The position numbers and the translations under genes were made by a program. The notes under the pieces are model-generated. The model saw only the letters and a list, made by a program, of their open reading frames with translations. It did not search any database and had not been told where the DNA came from. From Desulfobacterales bacterium (lineage in GTDB: Bacteria > Desulfobacterota > DSM-4660 > Desulfatiglandales > Desulfatiglandaceae), in the NCBI GenBank assembly GCA_021107495.1, contig JAIOSR010000004.1, positions 1 through 12,237 of the forward strand: 12,237 bases of DNA. The letters run 5' to 3'. Shown in pieces: positions 1-7,145 of the stretch (positions are counted from its first letter, which is position 1; each line of letters starts with the position of its first letter).

Positions 1-17
1 AATGAGCACCTGAACGT
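1..17 (-). promoter_or_regulatory. 5' end of a second cobalamin riboswitch (cut by window edge)
   Basis: On the minus strand, positions 17 to 4 read ACGTTCAGGTGCTC, identical over 14 bases to the 5' end of the complete cobalamin aptamer at 3545-3532. It also lies just downstream of a near-copy of the same promoter. The rest of the aptamer would lie outside the window at lower coordinates and would control genes not seen here. The identification is inference from identity to the complete copy, because only the P1-side strand is visible. Confidence 0.72.
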
Positions 18-23
18 AATTTT

Positions 24-52
24 TTTCTAATAAAACCTGGAACAGAAGTCAA
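24..52 (-). promoter_or_regulatory. Sigma70-like promoter of the second riboswitch unit
   Basis: The minus strand carries TTGACT (52-47), a 17-base spacer (46-30) and TAGAAA (29-24), followed six bases later by the riboswitch start. The upstream region of the complete riboswitch has the same arrangement: TTGACT, 17 bases, TAAAAA. The -10 matches TATAAT at only 4 of 6 positions, but the identical -35 and spacing in both copies support it. Confidence 0.6.
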
Positions 53-70
53 CAGGAAAATTTTAACCCA

Positions 71-91
71 ATTGAGCGAAAAACACTCAAT
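71..91 (-). terminator. Weak hairpin after the btuD-like gene
   Basis: Positions 71-91 form an 8-bp stem (one G-U pair on the minus strand) around a five-base loop, four bases after the ATPase stop codon. The sequence that follows on the minus strand is not a clean U-run, so intrinsic termination would be weak. It may separate the B12 import operon from the next riboswitch-controlled unit. Confidence 0.35.
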
Positions 92-95
92 ATCT

Positions 96-911
96 TCAGT
101 CCCTGTTTTCCATGTTCTTGTTGATGCATTTCCCGGGCACCAGGGTCACTCTTTGAAACTTACCCAGTGGGCTTTCATCCACTAAGAGATTGCAGCCGTA
201 TGCCTCCTCTAAGGTTTTATACGTCAGCACCTCTTCCGGCAGTCCCATGCTTACTATCTGCCCCTCTTTGAGCAGCAGCAGACAATCCCCGTACATTGCC
301 GCAAGATTCACATCATGAGATACCATAACAATCGTAATACCCCTTTCCTGCTTCAGCCTTTCCATCAAATCCATCACCCGCACCTGGTGAGCAAGGTCCA
401 AGGAGGCAGTGGGTTCGTCCAGAAGCATTATCTGTGTTTCCTGGCAGATTGCCCTGGCAATAAAGACCCTCTGCCGTTCCCCCCCGCTCAACTGGTCTAC
501 TTTACGATGTGCCAGGTCCTCCACGCCGGTAAATGCCATTGCCTGTCTCGCAATTTCCAGGTCTTGTTCCTGTTCCAATCCTAAAGTTCCCAAATGGGGG
601 GATCGGCCCATAAGGACGAGTTCGGTTACTGTAAATGGAAAATCAACCGGCACCATCTGCGGCACCAGTGAAATGGCCCTTGCCAGAGTCTTTCGAGTAT
701 ACTTCTCAATAGAGCGTCCAAGGATCTCCAGCCTGCCTTTTCGATATTTCTCGATTCCCGAAATCACCTTCATAAGGGTTGTCTTTCCCGAACCATTTGG
801 GCCTATGATGATAAAGCAATCGCCCTTTTGAATGGAAAGAGAAAGATTCTTCAAAACAAGGAGGTCACCGTATGAATGACTCAAATTCTTTGTATCAATG
901 GCTGTATTCAT
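96..911 (-). CDS. btuD: Cobalamin/iron-type ABC transporter ATP-binding protein (BtuD/FecE-like)
   Basis: This is the ATPase that powers import through the FecCD-type permease encoded just upstream; it acts on the inner face of the cytoplasmic membrane. All nucleotide-binding motifs are present in the 271 residues: Walker A GPNGSGKTT (37-45), Q-loop VPQ (83-85), signature LSGGE (141-145), Walker B IMLLDEP (161-167), D-loop SLD and H-loop His199 in MVSHD. Its length fits the family (about 250-275). The ATG start overlaps the permease stop as ATGA, implying translational coupling. By sequence alone the substrate could be a siderophore, heme or B12. The B12 assignment rests on the cobalamin riboswitch at the head of the operon and on the BtuF-like binding protein. 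Confidence 0.93.
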   Translation of the reverse strand: MNTAIDTKNLSHSYGDLLVLKNLSLSIQKGDCFIIIGPNGSGKTTLMKVISGIEKYRKGRLEILGRSIEKYTRKTLARAISLVPQMVPVDFPFTVTELVLMGRSPHLGTLGLEQEQDLEIARQAMAFTGVEDLAHRKVDQLSGGERQRVFIARAICQETQIMLLDEPTASLDLAHQVRVMDLMERLKQERGITIVMVSHDVNLAAMYGDCLLLLKEGQIVSMGLPEEVLTYKTLEEAYGCNLLVDESPLGKFQRVTLVPGKCINKNMENRD

Positions 912-1918
912 CGTCCGGTTTTTTTCAATAAAATTATAAAGAGAGGTGCACCGATCAAGGCGGTTATTACCCCTGCGGGCATCTCGCCCTGTTCCGGAAG
1001 GGTTCTTGCCAGGAGATCACATAAGACCATGTAAGTTCCCCCTCCCAATACACATGCGGGAACCAGCACCCGATGGTCGGGTCCGAAAACAAGCCTTAAA
1101 AGATGCGGCATGACCAGCCCCACAAAACCCACTGGGCCGCAGTGAGAAACCGTGGCGCTCACCATAAATGAAGTTACAATAAGAAGAATCGCGGTAACGA
1201 CTTTTATGTTGACCCCCATAGTCTGGGCCATTTCCTTACCCATAAGCAACAGGTTCATGGAGTTTGAAAGCCAGAAAAGCAGGATAAAACAGGGAACAAT
1301 CGTTACGGCCAAAATTCCAACCTGGCCCATATCGGTCATGGAAAGATCGCCCAAAAGCCAGAAAATGATATTGTGGAGCCGGGAATCCTGTGTAATTGAA
1401 ATAAGAAACATGATGAGGGCCCCGCAAAAGGAGTTCACCATCACACCCGACAAGAGGAGTGAGTCCTTTTTAAGCATGGTTTGCCCCGAAGACATGACAA
1501 GAAGGAGGAGAAGCGTTATCATGCTACCTGCAAAGGCCATAGCACCCACACCGGGAAAGCGGGAAAAGCCCATCAGAATGCCGACTATTGCGCCGATGCC
1601 CGATCCGCTTGAAATACCCAGGATATAAGGTTCAGCCAAGGGATTCCGGAGCAGGGCCTGGAAAACGAGTCCGCCTAAGGAAAGGGCCGCACCCACCAGG
1701 GTTGCCAAAAGGACGCGGGGGAACCGAATACGCCAGATAATGGTGTCCATCATGGACTCTGTCTCGCGTGATCCAAAAAGGGACTGTATTGCTTCCCTTA
1801 AGCCGCCCGGCGTAGACCCCATTAAAATTCCTAACAGCATCGCCACAAGCAGAAGAAACAGCAATAGTAATGATATGGTTGAAACTCGTTTTAAAATGGC
1901 AGGTTTTTTTGTGTTCAC
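908..1918 (-). CDS. btuC: FecCD/BtuC-family ABC transporter permease
   Basis: This is the membrane permease of the B12 importer, with about ten hydrophobic segments. Family hallmarks are visible: LGISSGSGIGAIVG in the N-terminal half, GPVGFVGLVMPHLLRLVFG followed by PDHR, and the C-terminal PAGVITALIGAPLFIILL. I chose the GTG start at 1918 (336 residues) because AGGAA lies five bases upstream and the protein then begins MNTKKPAILKR before the first membrane helix. A TTG at 1957 would add 13 unlikely residues and has no clear ribosome-binding site. It overlaps the ATPase gene by 4 bases. It is separated from the binding-protein gene by about 420 bp holding a palindromic element, which is unusual for a btuFCD-type operon. 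Confidence 0.92.
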   Translation of the reverse strand: MNTKKPAILKRVSTISLLLLFLLLVAMLLGILMGSTPGGLREAIQSLFGSRETESMMDTIIWRIRFPRVLLATLVGAALSLGGLVFQALLRNPLAEPYILGISSGSGIGAIVGILMGFSRFPGVGAMAFAGSMITLLLLLVMSSGQTMLKKDSLLLSGVMVNSFCGALIMFLISITQDSRLHNIIFWLLGDLSMTDMGQVGILAVTIVPCFILLFWLSNSMNLLLMGKEMAQTMGVNIKVVTAILLIVTSFMVSATVSHCGPVGFVGLVMPHLLRLVFGPDHRVLVPACVLGGGTYMVLCDLLARTLPEQGEMPAGVITALIGAPLFIILLKKTGR

Positions 1919-2336
1919 TGCTGTTCCTAAAAAACAAATAGTTCCAGGGTAACACAATCCCTATAATCGAAAAGGCATCAAAACGTATAAGCTTAATATT
2001 TTGAAACGACCTAATTTAAGCAGACATCTCTTTAATAAGTACCGGCATCCGTCAAGGCATGGGGAACTCTTTTCAAAGAGCCGCATAACCTTGCTGTGGC
2101 TCGAATCACTGCGGTCCTCTTTACAATTCGGCTCCGGACAGCCCCTTCGATGATAGCCCCTATTATGTTTGGCTGTCCCGCCTGTCGGAAGCCGACTGGT
2201 TAAGGTATTTGGGGCGTGGCAGATGCATTGTAGAGATAAAAATGCGCCTCTTTGAAAAGAGTTCCCCATGCCCTGCCACTATGGACTGAAAGCGCTATTT
2301 ATTGAGCTATTACCGCAAAACCTGACTACACCGTGA
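1919..2336. other. Intergenic region between btuF-like and btuC-like genes
   Basis: These 418 bases contain no convincing gene. They hold a 217-bp palindromic element (2056-2272), a 137-base AT-rich stretch on the btuC side (1919-2055) ending in the btuC ribosome-binding site, and about 64 bases after the btuF-like stop. I see no strong terminator with a U-run, so read-through from btuF into btuCD remains possible. A 102-codon open frame here (1961-2269, minus) is rejected as a gene because it begins inside the inverted repeat and has no recognisable protein character. Confidence 0.6.
2056..2272. mobile_element. MITE-like palindromic element with 31-bp terminal inverted repeats
   Basis: The left arm (2056-2086) and right arm (2242-2272) are reverse complements at 30 of 31 positions, with the outer 25 perfect. 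Inside, 2128-2141 and 2182-2195 form a further imperfect inverted repeat (12 of 14) and 2137-2143 pairs perfectly with 2171-2177, all centred near 2157-2164, so the whole unit could fold into one long hairpin. It encodes no transposase. Size, terminal repeats and intergenic position inside an operon fit a miniature inverted-repeat element or a large dispersed palindromic repeat. No obvious target-site duplication is seen at the edges, so mobility is inferred, and a locus-specific RNA hairpin is the alternative. Confidence 0.6.
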
Positions 2337-3239
2337 TCATTTTCTCTCAAAAAGCTCGGGATGAATCAATTTCAACAACAGTTCAAGACCGTCCACAAGA
2401 CGGGGTGATGGACGGTCGAACAAATCGGAATCCACTAATAGGATACGATTATTTCGCACGGCAGGCAAGTCGGGCCATTTACTCCACTCCATTTTTACAC
2501 GCTCAAAGCTCGCGCCCCTTGCCATGGAAGTAATAATGAACACCTCCGGGGAAAGGGCCAGGACCTGTTCCCGGCTGAATCGAGGGTATTGAGCGGGACC
2601 TTCCGAAAGATTTTTCCCACCTGCAAGAACGATAAGTTTATGGATAAATGTCTGTGTCCCCACGGAGACAATAGGGGAAAGCCCGATCTGGAAAAAGACC
2701 CGGGGTCGACCCGAGGCGTTTGCAACCAAGGACTTCACACGTGTTATCCTGCAACTCATATTACCGACGATGTCTTTTGCCTCATTAGTGGCATTCAGGA
2801 TCCGCCCGATTTCAAGGAACGTCTCCATGACTGATTCCAGGTTTTTGGGGTCTACCGCATAAACCGGTATTCCCAAAGATTCCAGCCGCGTTGCGATTTC
2901 CCCGGGATTTCCATCCTTTATGGCAAAACAAAGGTCCGGTCTCAAGGCCACTATCTTTTCCAGATCCAGACGCACATAAGAACCCACTTTGGGGAGTTTT
3001 GCGGCCTCAGGGGGAAAATCACTGAACCGGGTCACACCCTTCAGAAGATGTTCCCGGCCCAGGGCAAAGATGATTTCCGTGATACTGGGTGCCAGCGACA
3101 CAACCCGTTGCGGATCATCAGGCAGCGAGACCTTTCTGCCTAACTGGTCTACCACTGTTTTGGCCGACAATGGCGTCCCCGCTGACAGAAACAATCCGGA
3201 AATAAACAATAAAATGATATTGATAAATATATATTTCAT
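2337..3239 (-). CDS. btuF: Periplasmic cobalamin-binding protein of ABC importer (BtuF-like)
   Basis: This 300-residue binding protein should capture cobalamin (or a corrinoid) in the periplasm and deliver it to the permease. Residues 1-26 are a signal peptide: a short basic start, a hydrophobic core IILLFISGLFLSAG and a Ser-Ala region before KTVVDQLG. The mature N-terminus continues with the class III binding-protein pattern DQLGRKVSLPDDPQRVVSLA and then PSITEIIFALG, typical of BtuF/TroA-type proteins. It is the first gene after the cobalamin riboswitch. The ATG at 3239 is required by the signal peptide, yet no Shine-Dalgarno sequence is visible: the preceding bases are the U-tract of a terminator followed by GGCAAAAAATT. 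Heme or siderophore binding cannot be excluded from sequence, but the riboswitch makes B12 by far the likeliest ligand. Confidence 0.9.
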   Translation of the reverse strand: MKYIFINIILLFISGLFLSAGTPLSAKTVVDQLGRKVSLPDDPQRVVSLAPSITEIIFALGREHLLKGVTRFSDFPPEAAKLPKVGSYVRLDLEKIVALRPDLCFAIKDGNPGEIATRLESLGIPVYAVDPKNLESVMETFLEIGRILNATNEAKDIVGNMSCRITRVKSLVANASGRPRVFFQIGLSPIVSVGTQTFIHKLIVLAGGKNLSEGPAQYPRFSREQVLALSPEVFIITSMARGASFERVKMEWSKWPDLPAVRNNRILLVDSDLFDRPSPRLVDGLELLLKLIHPELFERK

Positions 3240-3250
3240 AATTTTTTGCC

Positions 3251-3284
3251 AAAAAAAACCCGGACCGATAAAAATCGATCCGGG
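3251..3284 (-). terminator. Intrinsic terminator in the riboswitch expression platform
   Basis: On the minus strand an 11-bp GC-rich stem (3284-3274 with 3269-3259, one G-U pair) around a four-base loop is followed directly by eight U residues (3258-3251). It sits between the cobalamin aptamer and the btuF-like start codon, only about 11 bases before the ATG. This is the expected off-switch for transcriptional control: B12 binding would favour this hairpin. A GGGATATCCC palindrome just upstream (3293-3284) could take part in an alternative fold. Confidence 0.85.
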
Positions 3285-3352
3285 GATATCCCTTTTTTAT
3301 CCTCAAGACCTGAAAAAGCAATCTTCCGTCCACGAAGGTTACCATTTCTGTC

Positions 3353-3545
3353 CAGGCAGGTCTTCTGACTTCCCCTCTCTTTTAGCGACCTTCCCAAACG
3401 GTACTCAGGAACCTGAATGCCGAACAGTGGTACACAAAAGCTAAAAGAGTTCCCTTTTCGAAACAGAAAAGGGCAGGGTTACAGCGGCGGGCCCATCCCC
3501 GAGTCTCACGGGGTTCCCTATTAAGCTATACGAGCACCTGAACGT
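3353..3545 (-). promoter_or_regulatory. Cobalamin (B12) riboswitch aptamer
   Basis: Read on the minus strand, this segment shows the conserved cobalamin-aptamer blocks in order: CAGGTGC at the 5' side, TTAATAGGGAA, the CGTGAGACTCGGGGATGGGC region, the core GGGCCCGCCGCTGTAA, a central stem (CCCTGCCCTTTTC with GAAAAGGG), ACCACTG, TTTGGGAAGGT, and the B12 box AGTCAGAAGACCTGCC at 3370-3355. The 5' CAGGT and 3' ACCTG close P1. It precedes the btuF-like gene and a terminator, so it should reduce expression of the B12 import operon when cobalamin is abundant. The block order resembles the adenosylcobalamin class. Confidence 0.95.
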
Positions 3546-3553
3546 GTGTCTTT

Positions 3554-3582
3554 TTTTTAATGAAAACTCAGATGAAAGTCAA
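3554..3582 (-). promoter_or_regulatory. Sigma70-like promoter of the B12 import operon
   Basis: The minus strand has TTGACT (3582-3577), a 17-base spacer and TAAAAA (3559-3554), placing the transcription start just before the riboswitch. The same -35 and spacing, with a related -10, occurs before the second riboswitch at 52-24. It lies about 37 bases beyond the stop codon of the 64-residue gene, so the B12 operon has its own promoter. Confidence 0.62.
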
Positions 3583-3618
3583 TTTTTTCTTTTTGTCCGA
3601 TAATCAGGGATATGATGT

Positions 3619-3813
3619 CTATGTGCTCTCGGCAATTTCCAAATCCGCCACATCGGAGACATTTATTTCCAGCATCTTCAGACTGGCCAGTATCCTGGCG
3701 GTGTTTTTGGCAAGGGCTGGAAAAGCATCTCCCATCCGGTTTAATTCCTCTGCCGCCTCCTTTATTATCCGGATCCTGGTGTCAATTTCATTCAGGTCTA
3801 TTTGCTGATCCAT
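3619..3813 (-). CDS. Small helical protein of unknown function downstream of a CoA ligase
   Basis: I do not recognise this 64-residue protein. It has no signal peptide, membrane segment or cysteine. It is rich in charged and aliphatic residues and reads as two amphipathic helices: EIDTRIRIIKEAAEELNRM (about 9-27) and a second from about residue 32 to 47, with heptad-like spacing, broken near GDAFP. The ATG lies 13 bases after the ligase stop codon, preceded by AAAGGGCGG as a plausible ribosome-binding site, so it is probably co-transcribed and translated with the ligase. It is the last gene before the B12 riboswitch promoter. A role as partner or stabiliser of the ligase is inference from position only. 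The coding-like composition and close spacing argue that it is real. Confidence 0.68.
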   Translation of the reverse strand: MDQQIDLNEIDTRIRIIKEAAEELNRMGDAFPALAKNTARILASLKMLEINVSDVADLEIAEST

Positions 3814-3826
3814 AGTGCCGCCCTTT

Positions 3827-5161
3827 TTAATGTTCCTTCCTCAGATCTTTGAACCGTTTCGCCTTGACCTCGTATCTGGGCAAGGTTTCATAATCATGGA
3901 ATTCAAGATTATACCGCAGATTTGTCTTGAGACGCAATAGGTCCACAAGCTCCTTTTCTATGCTTTCTTGTTGTTCCCGGGCAACCGGCATTAGCTCAAC
4001 CTTGAGCGCGATCGTATCAATATCGCCTTTCTTTTTAACGACAACCTCAAACTCGTCCGACAGCCCGTCAATACCTCTTACTACTTCCTCAATTGCCGAA
4101 GGAGAGAGGAGCACCCCTTTTACCTTGGTAATGTCATCGGACCTCCCGATGACACCCCCTTTGATCAATTTGAAAGTACGCCCGCAGGGACAAGGGTCCG
4201 ACGACCATTCGATGACATCCTTTGAGTCAAAACGGATACACGGCTGGGCCTGACGGTCCAGAGCGGTTATGACCATTTTGCCCTTTTTCCCCGGCTCATC
4301 AATAATCTCACCGGTCTCTATATCTTCAATTTCCACCAGGAAAAGTGCATCATTTACATGCAGGCCTCCCGGCTGAGCCTCGCATTCAAAACTCCATGCG
4401 CCAATTTCGGTGGCCCCGGCATGATCGTAGACCTTGGCACCCCATGCCTCTTCCATTCGCTTTTTGGTGCTGGGTATACTTGCGCCCGGTTCACCCGCAC
4501 AGGTGATCTTGTTTATGCTCAGTGATGCCGGATCTATCCCCATCTTGTTTTTGGCAGTGGCAGCCATACCAAGTACGTAGGTCGGAGTAGCCATCATTGC
4601 GGTGGCCCTGACTTCCTGGATCTTTAGAATTCGGGCCTGTGTGTCCAAGACACCGCCAGGCACAACCTCAGCTCCTATCTTCTCGGCTGCATAATGGCCG
4701 GCCCAAAAGGCTACAAAGACATTGTAACCAAAGGGAATAAAGACACGATCGCTTGGCCGGTAACCCTGTGCCCAGAGGATAAATGCCCAGGATTCGGCCC
4801 ACCATTCCCAGTCCTGCCAGGTATCTGCCTGGTAAACCGGTTGACCGGTGGTACCGCTCGTCTGCCGGTATTCGCTCACCTGTTCAAGTGGTACACACAG
4901 GGCATCTCCGTAGGGAAATGGATCCTTTCGCTGTATTTCCCTCATCATCGATTTTTCGACCTTTGGGACATGCCTGATATCATCAAGAGACCGGATGTCA
5001 TGAGGTGCTATTCCTGCCTTTTCATAGAGGGCCCTGTGAAACTTCGAGTGATCATAGGCCCACTGAAAGATCCTCTTAAATTTCACAAATTGGAGATTGC
5101 GAAGCCTTTCTTGAGGAAGTGTCTCGATAACAGGATTCCAATATTTCGCGTTTTTAATCAT
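3827..5161 (-). CDS. PaaK-family (phenylacetate-CoA ligase-like) AMP-forming CoA ligase, divergent
   Basis: An ANL-superfamily enzyme expected to form a CoA thioester from a carboxylic acid using ATP, giving AMP. In the 444-residue protein the nucleotide-binding loop is YRQTSGTTGQP (98-108), the adenine region contains HAGATEIGAWSFECE, the hinge region contains IGRSDDITKVKG, and a CPCGR motif precedes it as in PaaK relatives. The C-terminus reads LPRYEVKAKRF, holding the probable catalytic lysine. The ATG at 5161 is chosen because AAAGGA stands six bases ahead; a TTG at 5203 lacks a site. It differs clearly from the second ligase in this window (aromatic-rich DWEWWAESW after the loop, YEV instead of SEG near the C-terminus), so a different substrate is likely. 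It follows the TRAP genes by 98 bp, suggesting it activates the imported acid. Confidence 0.88.
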   Translation of the reverse strand: MIKNAKYWNPVIETLPQERLRNLQFVKFKRIFQWAYDHSKFHRALYEKAGIAPHDIRSLDDIRHVPKVEKSMMREIQRKDPFPYGDALCVPLEQVSEYRQTSGTTGQPVYQADTWQDWEWWAESWAFILWAQGYRPSDRVFIPFGYNVFVAFWAGHYAAEKIGAEVVPGGVLDTQARILKIQEVRATAMMATPTYVLGMAATAKNKMGIDPASLSINKITCAGEPGASIPSTKKRMEEAWGAKVYDHAGATEIGAWSFECEAQPGGLHVNDALFLVEIEDIETGEIIDEPGKKGKMVITALDRQAQPCIRFDSKDVIEWSSDPCPCGRTFKLIKGGVIGRSDDITKVKGVLLSPSAIEEVVRGIDGLSDEFEVVVKKKGDIDTIALKVELMPVAREQQESIEKELVDLLRLKTNLRYNLEFHDYETLPRYEVKAKRFKDLRKEH

Positions 5162-5236
5162 AGAACATCCTTTGAATTTTGGGAAATATTCAAGTAACCC
5201 CAATCATCTGTTTTTCGATTCTCTCCAATGAACAAA

Positions 5237-5242
5237 TGTCAA
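5237..5242 (-). promoter_or_regulatory. Possible -35 element in the dctM-ligase gap
   Basis: A perfect TTGACA on the minus strand lies inside a TGTCA-GT-TGACA inverted repeat, about 75 bases before the ligase ATG. The position 17 bases downstream (ATCGAA) is a poor -10, so an independent promoter here is doubtful. The short inverted repeat could instead be an operator. Confidence 0.2.
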
Positions 5243-5259
5243 CTGACAAAGGACACTAT

Positions 5260-6573
5260 CTAATACATGAGATTGGGCAGATACAGAATGATCTGAGGAA
5301 AAACCATTAGGATAATAACACCCACAATAACTGCGAGCAGGAAGGGCACTATCCCTTTGAAAATAGATTCTAAGGGCACCTCACCGATTACTCGTTTGGC
5401 TACCCCAAAAACAACATACACATTAATCCCAACGGGTGGAGTGATAACGCCCATTTCAGTGACCATAACAATAATTATTCCAAACCAGATGGGATCATAA
5501 CCAAGTGCCGTTACAACAGGAAAAAAGATCGGAACGGTGAGTGTTACAAATGCGAGCGCATCCATAAAACAGCCGCCAATAAAATAGATGAATATGACTA
5601 TTGCCATGATGAGGTACGGTGGGAGATCAAATCCCCCGACCCATGAGGCGATATCAAAGGGAATCCTGGTTACGGCAAGAAACTTGCCGAATACAACAGC
5701 CCCGGCAATTAACAGCATGACCATACAGGCCGTACCCAGGGTTTCGTAAAGGGCCTCAACAAATCCCTCCCAGGTAAGCTGCCGCCTGACCAGTGACACA
5801 AGAAGAACCCCGAAGGACCCTACTGCAGCGGCCTCCGTAGGCGTGAACATGCCCATAAATAGGCCACCTATCACCAGAACAAAAACGGCCAGCGTCTCAC
5901 CCATACCTGCTAATGACTTTAGTTTTTCCTTTAAGGTAAATTCCTCACCGGCAGGACCCTGCTCCGGGGCAAACGTACACCGTATGTATATGGAAATGAT
6001 AAACAAGATGGTAACGAGAATAGCGGGAAAAATTCCGGCGACAAACAGTGCCCCTACGGACTGTTGGGTCAGTATTCCGTAAACGATAAGCACGACACTT
6101 GGCGGCATTATCATGCCCAGGCCGCCGCCGGATGCCACGGCACCGGTAGCAAGTTCATCTGCGTATTTGTATCTTTTCATCTCGGGCAGACCAACCGTTG
6201 CCATGGTAGCTGCTGTAGCGGGGCTCGATCCGCAGACGGCTCCAAACGCGGTGCAGGCAGACACGGTTGCCATTGCAAGACCACCACGGGTACTGCCTAA
6301 AAACTTATAACCCGTGTCATACAGCCTCCGGCTTATACCGCTATTGAAGGCCAGCTGGCCCATAAAAATAAAAAGGGGAATGGTGGTCAGCCCGTAGGAG
6401 GCAAAAACATCATAAATATTTCTTGAAAGAAGATTGAGCCCCCCGGTTCCTGAAATCATAATACTAAAGCCAATGTATCCGATCATGGCCATGACATACG
6501 CCACGGGCATTCTGGACATGAATACGATGACCATTACGATAATGCCGATTATACCTATGAATGTGGGGCTCAT
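5260..6573 (-). CDS. dctM: TRAP transporter large permease subunit DctM
   Basis: The large membrane subunit of a tripartite ATP-independent periplasmic transporter, catalysing ion-coupled uptake of the acid delivered by DctP. The 437 residues are hydrophobic throughout with about a dozen segments. Family hallmarks are visible: FIFMGQLAFNSGIS near the first quarter, FGAVCGSSPATAATMATVG, GAVASGGGLGMIMPPS and, near the C-terminus, EMGVITPPVGINVYV. Its length is normal for the family (about 425-440). The ATG overlaps the stop of dctQ as ATGA, indicating translational coupling. Substrate class cannot be inferred from this subunit. Confidence 0.95.
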   Translation of the reverse strand: MSPTFIGIIGIIVMVIVFMSRMPVAYVMAMIGYIGFSIMISGTGGLNLLSRNIYDVFASYGLTTIPLFIFMGQLAFNSGISRRLYDTGYKFLGSTRGGLAMATVSACTAFGAVCGSSPATAATMATVGLPEMKRYKYADELATGAVASGGGLGMIMPPSVVLIVYGILTQQSVGALFVAGIFPAILVTILFIISIYIRCTFAPEQGPAGEEFTLKEKLKSLAGMGETLAVFVLVIGGLFMGMFTPTEAAAVGSFGVLLVSLVRRQLTWEGFVEALYETLGTACMVMLLIAGAVVFGKFLAVTRIPFDIASWVGGFDLPPYLIMAIVIFIYFIGGCFMDALAFVTLTVPIFFPVVTALGYDPIWFGIIIVMVTEMGVITPPVGINVYVVFGVAKRVIGEVPLESIFKGIVPFLLAVIVGVIILMVFPQIILYLPNLMY

Positions 6574-7064
6574 TTATTTTTCAACTCTTTGATTTTATGA
6601 GTAATACCCTGGATTATAACGAGCGTGAATATCAACAGACAAAAGGCAGTAGCATAGATAATGACATATTCAGGGAGCTCCAGGCTTATGGAAACCTCGC
6701 CGGACTTCCGCATTGTACTCGCATAAAGGGTCATTCGCCATGTTACAATAGCGAACAGGCATAAGCTTAAGATCCCGGTGCATATATCAATAATAGCCTG
6801 GGCCCTTTTCGATAGCAATCGCACCAAGATTTCAACACCAACGTGACCGTTAATTTTATGTGTATACGGCAAGGCTGAAACCACCGCCAGCGTGGCCATA
6901 AATCCCACAATTTCCACTGAACCGAAAATGGGATGGCGAAAAAATCGACCGATTACGTCAGCAACGGTAAGAAAGGTCATCCCCACAATGCATACAGCCC
7001 CAATTTTCTTGAGGTTTTTTTGTATCCATTCAATAATTTTAAAAAATGATCCCATGACTTTCAT
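6570..7064 (-). CDS. dctQ: TRAP transporter small permease subunit DctQ
   Basis: The small four-helix membrane subunit that joins DctM in the TRAP permease. Visible features are a short cytoplasmic start (SFFKIIEWIQKNLKKIG), hydrophobic segments at AVCIVGMTFLTVADVIGRFF, IVGFMATLAVVSALPYTHKI, a third around ICTGILSLCLFAIVTW and a fourth at YVIIYATAFCLLIFTLVII, and the typical DVIGRFFRHP and VEIVGFM patterns. I take the ATG at 7064 (164 residues). A frame beginning at a TTG (7118) would start inside the preceding hairpin. An ATG at 7055 is also possible; neither has a good ribosome-binding site. Part of the dctPQM operon, overlapping dctM. Confidence 0.9.
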   Translation of the reverse strand: MKVMGSFFKIIEWIQKNLKKIGAVCIVGMTFLTVADVIGRFFRHPIFGSVEIVGFMATLAVVSALPYTHKINGHVGVEILVRLLSKRAQAIIDICTGILSLCLFAIVTWRMTLYASTMRKSGEVSISLELPEYVIIYATAFCLLIFTLVIIQGITHKIKELKNK

Positions 7065-7100
7065 TCTATATTTGTCAGGCTGGAGATTTATTGATAGAGC

Positions 7101-7132
7101 AGGGTCGGCCCTGATCAATATGGGCCGACCCT
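7101..7132 (-). other. Strong hairpin between dctP and dctQ
   Basis: Positions 7101-7111 and 7122-7132 form a perfect 11-bp GC-rich stem with a ten-base loop, 13 bases after the dctP stop codon. No U-run follows on the minus strand, so it is not a classical terminator. Such a position suits an mRNA-stabilising or partially attenuating element that would leave the binding protein in excess over the membrane subunits; that role is inference. Confidence 0.7.
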
Positions 7133-7145
7133 TATTAGTAAAACA

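Noticed and set aside
1961..2269. 102-codon open frame on the minus strand between btuF-like and btuC-like genes
   Set aside because: It starts in one terminal repeat and runs through the palindromic element. Its residues show no domain-like pattern and there is no clear ribosome-binding site.
7101..7132. Intrinsic terminator after dctP
   Set aside because: The stem is strong but no U-run follows on the minus strand, and dctQ and dctM clearly belong to the same transporter.
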